Shown here: positions 1 to 4,941 of the stretch, one piece after another
Layout of the letters: the number at the start of each line of letters is the position of its first letter
How positions within the stretch are numbered: position 1 is the stretch's first letter
NCBI GenBank assembly: GCA_016210295.1
Contig: JACQUM010000146.1
Location: forward strand, 1-7,173
Direction: 5' to 3'
DNA length: 7,173 nt
From: Chloroflexota bacterium
Lineage (GTDB): Bacteria > Chloroflexota > Dehalococcoidia > UBA6926 > JACQUM01
Position numbers and translations under genes: made by a program
Notes under the pieces: model-generated
Seen by the model: only the letters and a program-made list of their open reading frames with translations
The model's database searches: none
What the model was told of the DNA's origin: nothing

Positions 1-276
1 CCCACTGCTATCTCGACGCCGACTTCCGTTCGGGTACCAGGGCGGATGAGCTGACCACCCGCGAGGGTCCTCCTAAAGCGCGACACTGCGTCAGCGAATT
101 TCGGAACGGGCTTCTTCCGAAGAAAATCGTCCACGGCGGCCTCCCCCCGCGGCTCATCGCCCGACGACTCGCGCCCAGCGTGCGGGACAGCCTGAGCCCC
201 ACCCCGTCCTGCCCCGCGCCGTCGTCACTGACCTTCCCTTGACCCCACCTCGCCGCCGCGCTACCATTCGCTTGTC
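1..276. other. Left-edge region, no confident gene
   Basis: No convincing gene is seen here. One plus-strand frame is open from the edge (3-242, stop TGA at 240-242) and would encode about 79 residues with GC-rich third positions, so it could be the 3' end of a gene that begins outside the window. Its sequence, rich in Arg, Pro and Leu, matches no family I recognise. A minus-strand frame at 8-202 is equally open and equally featureless. The last 40 bases hold the promoter for the kinase gene. If the plus-strand tail is real, its stop lies inside that promoter's -35 box. Confidence 0.35.
239..267 (+). promoter_or_regulatory. Sigma70-like promoter for the kinase/regulator operon
   Basis: A -35 box TTGACC (239-244, 5 of 6 to consensus) is followed after exactly 17 bp by a -10 box TACCAT (262-267, 4 of 6, with the key TA...T kept). 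Transcription would start near 273-275, only 2-4 nt before the ATG at 277. The kinase gene has no Shine-Dalgarno sequence before its start, so the mRNA is probably leaderless or nearly so. The boxes are seen directly; promoter activity and the start site are inferred. Confidence 0.55.
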
Positions 277-2580
277 ATGCTCAACAGCAGCAAGCTCCTC
301 CCCCGGCTCTCGATCCGGGTCAAGCTGGTCATCGCCTTCTGCCTCATCGGCGTGGTCCCCGTGGCGCTCGTGGGGGGATACGGGGCGGCCTTCTCCTTCA
401 CGCTCTTGAATCAGGCGGTTCTCGGCGCGCTGCAGGAAGACGTCTCCCTGAAAGCGGGACAGATCCAGCAGTTCCTGGAGACCTCACGAGAAGACGTCCT
501 CTCCCTAAGCCGGCTGCCAACGGTCCGGGCGCTCATCGAGGCCCCGCGGCAGCCGCCGAGAGCCGCCGTCGCCCCGGTGAAGCGCGCTTTCCTGGCGGTT
601 TCCGAGTCACGGAAGATCTACCATCAGATCGGTTACCTCAACCAGCGTGGCCGCGAGGTGGTCCGCGTGGACTTCGACGGAGAGCGCCACCAGATCATCC
701 CAGCCGCCGGCCTGCAGGAAAAGCGCACGCGCTACTACTTCCCGGAGGCCATGGCCGTTCCGGCGGGGGTGCTCTACGTCCCCACGGACCTGAGCGACGA
801 GCGGGGGAACGTGGCATCTCCGTCGAGGCTCGTGATCCGATACGCCACGCGGCTCGTCAACTCGCGCGGGGAGTCCCGGGGGATCGTGATCGTCCACGTG
901 GACGCCTCGAAGATCGTCTCGCAGGTCGTGAGGCTGCGTCGGGAGCGGGGGACCGTCTTTCTCGTAGACTCACGGGGCGTCTACCTGGCCCACTCGGATC
1001 GGGTCCGGCCCGAGTCCGGCGCTTTTGTCGCCAGCGCGGGAGAATCCCTCCATCGCGATTTCCCTGAGGGGGTCACGGCGGCAGTCCTCTCCCGGAGACC
1101 AGGGACCATGGCAGAGCCAGGGCTTCGGGGACGGATCCTGGCGTTCGCTCCGATTCAACTGGGTCCGGGCCGCGAGTTCTGGATGCTGGTCCACGCGTAT
1201 AGCAAAGGAGAAGTGCTCTCTTCTATCCGCTCGCTTCAGGTCGTTGTGCTAGTGCTGGGGGGAGGAGTTCTGGTTATCGCCCTTGGGGCCGGCGTCACAC
1301 TCGCCCGACACTTCACGCGCCCCATCACCCGCCTTATCCGTGGAGCAGAAGCCGTCGCCGCAGGAGACTTCGACCGCGCCATCCAGGTGAACACCAACGA
1401 CGAGTTCGAGGACCTGAGCCACCAGTTTAACCGCATGGCCGATCGCCTCAAGGAGCGCGAGCGGGAACTCCTGGAGGCGCGGGAGCGCGCCGAGCGAAAG
1501 GCGAGGGAGGCCGAAGCCCTCTACCGAATCGGAACCGAGATCTCGCGGCTCCTCTCACTCCCACGGATCCTCGAGCTCGTGGTGGAGAAAGCCAGGGAGC
1601 TCCTCAAGAGCGACGTGGCGATCCTCTGTCTGGACGAGCCGGGGGTGGGGCTCCGGATCGGAGCGGCAAGTGGCCTTCTCGAGCCCCTTTCGCTTCGCCC
1701 CGGAAAGCCGGTGGAGGCCACCGGGTCTGAGGAGATCGGATCCCCCGGGGCTCTCTGCCCCATCCCGCACAGTATCGGGCTCGCCGCCCACGCTGCGGTT
1801 CGCCTCCAGAGCGGCGAACGGGTGGTGGGGAATCTCTGCGTGGGGTACCGGACTGCGCGCCGCGTCGACCCAGACGAAACCGAGTTTCTCAAAGGGCTCG
1901 CGAGCCAGGCCGCGGTTGCGATTGAGAACGCGCGCCTGCATCGGGAAGTCCGGAGCCTCGCTGCGCTGGAGGAGCGGGCGCGGATTGGCCAGGATCTCCA
2001 CGACGGGATCATCCAATCCATCTACGCGACGGGTCTTGGCCTGGAGGAATGCCTGAAGCTTGCCGAAGAGGATCCGCAGGAGGTTAAGCTCAAGCTGGAG
2101 GCGGCTATCGAAAGCCTGAACACCGTGATCCGCGACGTGCGGAACTACATCGTGGGACTCGGCCCTGAGCGCCTCCAGGATCACGATCTCTCTCGGGCGC
2201 TCGCTGACCTCTCGAAAGGGCTCTCGTTGAACGCCCTGTTGGACCTGGACCTCTCGCTGGAGCCAGGCGTCGACGGCACCCTCACGCCCGAGCAGGCGGG
2301 TCACCTCCTCCACATCTGTCGGGAAGCCCTTACCAACGTCGTGAAGCATGCGGGCGCCTCGCGGGCCGTGCTGACTCTTGGGAGGATCAAGGGCGGCCTT
2401 CGCCTCAGTGTGGAGGACAACGGGGCGGGGTTCGATCCGACCCGTCTATCCGCCTCGGGGCAGGGACTCTGCAACATGGGGGAGCGGGCGCGGCGACTGG
2501 GTGGGTCGCTCAGCATCGAGAGCGCGCCTGGGCGAGGGACCCGGGTCTCTGTAGAGATCCCTCTGGAGGCGGCTGCGTGA
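277..2580 (+). CDS. Membrane sensor histidine kinase (CACHE-HAMP-GAF-HisKA_3-HATPase)
   Basis: A 767-aa sensor kinase of the NarX/LiaS/DesK-like class (HisKA_3) that should autophosphorylate on histidine and pass phosphate to the regulator encoded next. In order: a short cytoplasmic N-terminus; TM1 about residues 17-39; a periplasmic sensor region of about 275 residues that looks like a double CACHE domain, including the typical Y-x-Q-I-x-Y-L-N stretch from Y115 and the V-V-R-V-D-F segment after it; TM2 about 321-343; HAMP about 343-396 with P349; a charged coiled coil about 394-416; GAF about 416-560; HisKA_3 with phosphoacceptor H575 in the DLHDG motif; and HATPase with N687 (N box), D714-x-G716-x-G718 (G1) and G728-x-G730 (G2). 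All catalytic residues are present. The GAF region has three cysteines (C451, C494, C521), but their spacing matches no known Fe-S motif. The ATG at 277 lies just after a promoter and has no ribosome binding site. The signal is unknown; CACHE domains usually bind small molecules and GAF domains may bind ligands or haem. The NarX P-box was not seen. Confidence 0.93.
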   Translation: MLNSSKLLPRLSIRVKLVIAFCLIGVVPVALVGGYGAAFSFTLLNQAVLGALQEDVSLKAGQIQQFLETSREDVLSLSRLPTVRALIEAPRQPPRAAVAPVKRAFLAVSESRKIYHQIGYLNQRGREVVRVDFDGERHQIIPAAGLQEKRTRYYFPEAMAVPAGVLYVPTDLSDERGNVASPSRLVIRYATRLVNSRGESRGIVIVHVDASKIVSQVVRLRRERGTVFLVDSRGVYLAHSDRVRPESGAFVASAGESLHRDFPEGVTAAVLSRRPGTMAEPGLRGRILAFAPIQLGPGREFWMLVHAYSKGEVLSSIRSLQVVVLVLGGGVLVIALGAGVTLARHFTRPITRLIRGAEAVAAGDFDRAIQVNTNDEFEDLSHQFNRMADRLKERERELLEARERAERKAREAEALYRIGTEISRLLSLPRILELVVEKARELLKSDVAILCLDEPGVGLRIGAASGLLEPLSLRPGKPVEATGSEEIGSPGALCPIPHSIGLAAHAAVRLQSGERVVGNLCVGYRTARRVDPDETEFLKGLASQAAVAIENARLHREVRSLAALEERARIGQDLHDGIIQSIYATGLGLEECLKLAEEDPQEVKLKLEAAIESLNTVIRDVRNYIVGLGPERLQDHDLSRALADLSKGLSLNALLDLDLSLEPGVDGTLTPEQAGHLLHICREALTNVVKHAGASRAVLTLGRIKGGLRLSVEDNGAGFDPTRLSASGQGLCNMGERARRLGGSLSIESAPGRGTRVSVEIPLEAAA
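2565..2569 (+). promoter_or_regulatory. Shine-Dalgarno site of the response regulator
   Basis: GGAGG lies 7 nt before the GTG at 2577, inside the end of the kinase gene. It supports the non-ATG start and translational coupling through the GTGA overlap. Confidence 0.7.
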
Positions 2581-3227
2581 ACGGCAAGAGAATCGCGGTC
2601 CTCCTGGTGGACGACCACGAGGTGGTGCGCGTCGGCCTGCGCTCGCTCCTGGCTAGGGAGCGGGGGATCGCGGTGGTCGGCGAAGCGGCGAGCGCCGCCG
2701 AGGCGGTGACCCAGACCGCCCGGCTCCGGCCTGATGTGGTGATCATGGACGTCAGGCTCCCGGATCGGAGCGGGGTGGAGGCCTGCCGCGAGATTCGGGC
2801 CGAAGCACCAGCGGTTCAGGTTATCATGCTGACCTCCTATGCGGATGACGAGGCTGTCTTCGCCTCCATCATGGGCGGGGCCTCGGGCTACCTCCTCAAG
2901 CAGATCCGGGGGCACGAGCTGGTGCGCGCCATCGAGACCGTGGCGGCCGGCCAATGTTTCCTCGATCCGGCCGTGACCCTAAAGGTGCTGGACTGGATAA
3001 AGCAGATGACCTCAGGCCACCAGCCCGATGGGATCACGCAGCTCTCGCCCCAGGAGCGAAAGGTCCTTTCCCTGGTCGCCGAAGGGAAGACTAACAAGGA
3101 GATCGCGGCGGCCTTAGGGCTCAGCGACAAGACCGTGAAGAATTATCTTTCCCACGTCTTCGAGAAGCTCAACCTCTCCCGCCGCGCCGAGGCCGCCGCC
3201 TTTTTTGCCCGCCGCCGAAGCTCCTGA
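2577..3227 (+). CDS. NarL/DevR-type response regulator (REC + LuxR HTH)
   Basis: A 216-aa DNA-binding response regulator, the evident partner of the kinase just upstream. The receiver domain (about residues 5-120) keeps all key residues: acidic pair D12-D13, phosphoacceptor D58 in the VIMDVRLPD motif, T86 and K108. A linker leads to a LuxR/GerE helix-turn-helix at about 156-207, with the family features LSPQE, EGKTNKEIA and KTVKNYLSHV. The recognition region and the following EKLNLSRRAEAAAF stretch resemble the DevR/DosR branch more than NarL. The start is GTG at 2577, overlapping the kinase stop as GTGA and preceded by GGAGG, so the two proteins should be made in a coupled way. The length is normal for the family. 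Its targets are unknown; a palindrome in the control region 40 bp downstream is a candidate (inference). No rho-independent terminator is seen after it. Confidence 0.95.
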   Translation: MNGKRIAVLLVDDHEVVRVGLRSLLARERGIAVVGEAASAAEAVTQTARLRPDVVIMDVRLPDRSGVEACREIRAEAPAVQVIMLTSYADDEAVFASIMGGASGYLLKQIRGHELVRAIETVAAGQCFLDPAVTLKVLDWIKQMTSGHQPDGITQLSPQERKVLSLVAEGKTNKEIAAALGLSDKTVKNYLSHVFEKLNLSRRAEAAAFFARRRSS

Positions 3228-3240
3228 TTCCCCCCCTCGC

Positions 3241-3278
3241 CCGTAGGACCATATGTCCCTAGTCTCCGTAGGGCCATA
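3241..3278 (+). repeat. Repeated TAGGRCCATA elements in the control region
   Basis: CCGTAGGACCATA at 3241-3253 recurs as CCGTAGGGCCATA at 3266-3278 (12 of 13 identical, offset 25 bp). Between them, 3252-3261 reads TATGTCCCTA, an imperfect inverted copy. The inverted copy and the second direct copy can also form a hairpin (3252-3261 with 3269-3278, one mismatch, 7-nt loop GTCTCCG). There is no T-run after it, so a regulator-binding array is more likely than a terminator. The repeats are seen directly; the role is inferred. Confidence 0.55.
3246..3258. promoter_or_regulatory. Candidate response-regulator operator GGAC-N5-GTCC
   Basis: A palindrome of two GGAC half sites separated by CATAT. It is reminiscent of the DevR/DosR box (GGGAC-N4-GTCCC), but the spacer is 5 rather than 4 and the left half is AGGAC. 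It sits about 90-100 bp before the likely transcription start of the downstream operon, a usual place for an activator. Binding by the neighbouring regulator is inference only. Confidence 0.3.
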
Positions 3279-3313
3279 AAACTCAAGCCGCTTCCCCATC
3301 CGGCACCTTCTCT

Positions 3314-3341
3314 TTGCGACACCATTGACCGAGAATATTAT
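3314..3341 (+). promoter_or_regulatory. Candidate promoter of the Rrf2-nxr operon
   Basis: The -10 candidate TATTAT (3336-3341, 5 of 6) is preceded after 16 bp by TTGCGA (3314-3319, 4 of 6). Transcription would start near 3348, leaving a leader of about 50 nt. A competing reading uses TTGACC (3325-3330), the same hexamer as in the kinase promoter, with GCTAAT (3350-3355) at a long 19-bp spacing. The region is clearly more AT-rich than its surroundings, which favours a promoter here, but the exact boxes are uncertain. Confidence 0.4.
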
Positions 3342-3343
3342 TC
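3333..3343. promoter_or_regulatory. Palindrome GAATA-T-TATTC, candidate Rrf2 operator
   Basis: A perfect 5-1-5 inverted repeat overlapping one candidate -10 box and lying between the boxes of the alternative promoter. Rrf2 regulators such as NsrR and IscR bind AT-rich palindromes at this position and often repress their own operon, so this is a plausible autoregulatory site. It does not match the IscR type 2 consensus that I recall. A second short inverted repeat, AGCTA-N7-TAGCT, lies at 3349-3365. Confidence 0.35.
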
Positions 3344-3400
3344 ATAGGAGCTAATAGGTCTAGCTGGCCGCGTGATGCTAACACGGGGCTTTGGACAGCC

Positions 3401-3925
3401 ATGGTCTTCAGCCGGGAGTGCGAGTACGCGTTTAAGGGGCTTGCCACCCTCGCCACCGAGGCGGCCGCTCGGCCGGTCATGGTTTCGCAGATCGCTGCCC
3501 TCGAGAGACTGCCCCTCAGCTTCCTCCGCAAGATCTTCCAGAAGCTGCTTCAACACGGGCTGATCCAGTCCCATCGGGGCGCCCGGCGCGGGTACACGCT
3601 TGTCCGGCCAGCCGCCCAGATCACGCTTCGTGAGATCCTCGAGGCGATTCAGGGCCCCGATCTTTTCGACCGCTGCCTCTTCGCGCACTACCGTTGCGCG
3701 GAACAGGGTGCGTGCCTGGTCCACCTGGCCTGGCAAGATGTGCAGCCGCAGGTTCAGGCGGCATTCGAGCGCACCACACTCCAGGACCTGCTGAATGCGC
3801 GGGCAGCCGCCGTCTCCCGGCCCGGCCGGAGATCGGGAGGGAAGAGGAAAAGAATCTCGGACGCCACGGCGGCACCGGCGCCCGTTTCACGGGTGGTGGG
3901 AGGCGGAGACCCTTTGGCTCATTAA
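3401..3925 (+). CDS. Rrf2-family transcriptional regulator, likely Fe-S sensor
   Basis: A 174-aa Rrf2 (IscR/NsrR/RsrR) winged-helix regulator. The N-terminus (SRECEYAFKGLATLA) is the usual first helix, which fixes the start at the ATG even though no clear ribosome binding site precedes it. The helix-turn-helix covers about residues 26-58, followed by the wing (RGARRGYTLVRP) and the helix ITLREILEAIQG. The cluster-binding segment has C92, C99, C105 and H108. IscR has C92, C98, C104 and H107, so the C-terminal part of the spacing is conserved and the first gap is one residue longer. Such proteins hold a 2Fe-2S or 4Fe-4S cluster and sense iron-sulfur status, NO or redox. Residues from about 136 to the end form a basic, low-complexity tail beyond the family core. 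It is the first gene of a run that leads through a 22-nt gap to the next gene and on to nxrA, so it probably controls that operon and itself. Which signal it reads cannot be told from sequence. Confidence 0.9.
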   Translation: MVFSRECEYAFKGLATLATEAAARPVMVSQIAALERLPLSFLRKIFQKLLQHGLIQSHRGARRGYTLVRPAAQITLREILEAIQGPDLFDRCLFAHYRCAEQGACLVHLAWQDVQPQVQAAFERTTLQDLLNARAAAVSRPGRRSGGKRKRISDATAAPAPVSRVVGGGDPLAH

Positions 3926-3947
3926 CCTTCCCGACGGGGCGTCAAGG

Positions 3948-4913
3948 ATGAAGATCCACTACGATCCCACCTTGATGGAAGAGGTAGTGACGCTAATGGT
4001 CCAGCGGGAGGAGGAGAGGGGGAACCTCGCTCCGTTCCACGAATACCGTACCCTGGCCGATCCGATTTACGACAAATCCCAACCTCACGCGCGGGAGAGT
4101 GAGTTCGAGGTGCTCCATCGGCGGCTCTTCCACAAGTGGGGCTTCGCTGGCATGCTGGAAAAGGCCCTCGCGGAGCACCCTGGACTTGCAAGGATCGAAG
4201 AAGTCTTCATCGGGAGGGCGTCTACGGAGGAGGAGGGGGCAGACTTAAGCGGGGATCCGAGAAGGATCGGGATGAAGCTCCCTGCCAAACGGTTCTTCGA
4301 TCTGGAGAGCCTCCTCCGCTACCTCAGACACGAGCTTGAGCACATCGCCGATCTTCTCGATCCCGCCTTCGGCTATGACGAGGCAGGGTTCCTCGCTACT
4401 TCGCCATCCGAGGCGAATCTCATCAGAGATCGGTATCGGGTGATCTGGGCGATTTCGATCGACGGACGACTCCAACAAGAGGGGAAAGAGCCTGGAGCTT
4501 CCAGGGAGGAACGGTGGGAGGAGCTTACGGCCCTCTGCCCCACGATCCCTCCTCCCCTACGGCTCGCCATCTTCGAGAATCTCTGGAGGGCAGGCCGCCT
4601 CTCCCACGGTGAGATCCTCGCCATGGCGAAGGACCCGGCCCTGCTCCTTCAGAGGGCGGGCACGGTCGCGGATGGTGGGAGTCCCCTCAAGAAGGTCCTC
4701 CTTCCCGCCTCCCCCTGCCCTCTCTGCCACTTTCCTACCTACTCGTGGGTCGAGGAGTTCAATGAGTTGATCACCGGGCTGATCAAGCGAGACTTCCCGC
4801 GGTGGGAGCCCGAGGAGGGGGCCTGTGAGCGGTGTACCGAGATCTATAAGTCACAGCAGGCGATCACGCTAAGGGATAGCGACGGGGCTCAGCTACCACA
4901 ACGGTCTGCGTAA
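3948..4913 (+). CDS. Unrecognised protein with HExxH motif and CxxC pairs
   Basis: A 321-aa soluble protein, family not recognised. No signal peptide or membrane segment is seen, so it should be cytoplasmic. The middle holds H128-E129-L-E-H132, a zinc-metallopeptidase-type HExxH motif in a predicted helix, followed by D135 and D138; E155, 22 residues after H132, could be a third ligand as in gluzincins (inference). The C-terminal part has C257-x2-C260 and C293-x2-C296, separated by 32 residues, a layout typical of a zinc ribbon or rubredoxin-like knuckle. The reading frame is open further upstream to 3795, but that part overlaps the Rrf2 gene and is Arg/Pro/Gly-rich, so I start at the ATG at 3948, 22 nt after the Rrf2 stop. 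The ribosome binding site is weak (AAGG abuts the ATG); ATG 3975 is an alternative. It ends 28 nt before nxrA. It does not look like a NarJ/TorD chaperone, which are all-helical and lack these metal motifs. A role in assembly, quality control or metal handling for the NXR enzyme is suggested only by position. Confidence 0.82.
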   Translation: MKIHYDPTLMEEVVTLMVQREEERGNLAPFHEYRTLADPIYDKSQPHARESEFEVLHRRLFHKWGFAGMLEKALAEHPGLARIEEVFIGRASTEEEGADLSGDPRRIGMKLPAKRFFDLESLLRYLRHELEHIADLLDPAFGYDEAGFLATSPSEANLIRDRYRVIWAISIDGRLQQEGKEPGASREERWEELTALCPTIPPPLRLAIFENLWRAGRLSHGEILAMAKDPALLLQRAGTVADGGSPLKKVLLPASPCPLCHFPTYSWVEEFNELITGLIKRDFPRWEPEEGACERCTEIYKSQQAITLRDSDGAQLPQRSA

Positions 4914-4926
4914 TCGGCTTCCCTTC

Positions 4927-4933
4927 AAGGAGG
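4927..4933 (+). promoter_or_regulatory. Strong Shine-Dalgarno site of nxrA
   Basis: AAGGAGG lies 8 nt before the ATG at 4942 and is the best ribosome binding site in the window. It favours that ATG over the in-frame GTG at 4936, which would be only 2 nt away from it, and suggests much stronger translation of nxrA than of the two genes before it. Confidence 0.8.
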
Positions 4934-4941
4934 CGGTGAAC

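Noticed and set aside
1555..2349. Minus-strand open frame of 264 codons within the kinase gene
   Set aside because: It overlaps the catalytic kinase domains, which are clearly conserved on the plus strand, and has no recognisable feature of its own.
2301..2954. Minus-strand open frame of 217 codons across the kinase/regulator junction
   Set aside because: It is antisense to the HATPase and receiver domains, is rich in Arg, Pro and His, and has no motif.
3252..3278. Hairpin as a rho-independent terminator after the response regulator
   Set aside because: The stem has only modest GC content and one mismatch, and the T-run needed after the stem is absent. The same bases are better explained as repeated binding elements.
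3795..3947. N-terminal extension of the HExxH protein by 51 codons
   Set aside because: It would overlap the Rrf2 gene by about 130 nt, and its Arg/Pro/Gly-rich sequence looks like out-of-frame coding. The ATG at 3948 is more natural.
3948..4913. Assignment of the middle protein as a NarJ/TorD-type chaperone
   Set aside because: The position would suit such a chaperone, but the HExxH motif, the two CxxC pairs and the lack of family motifs argue against it.
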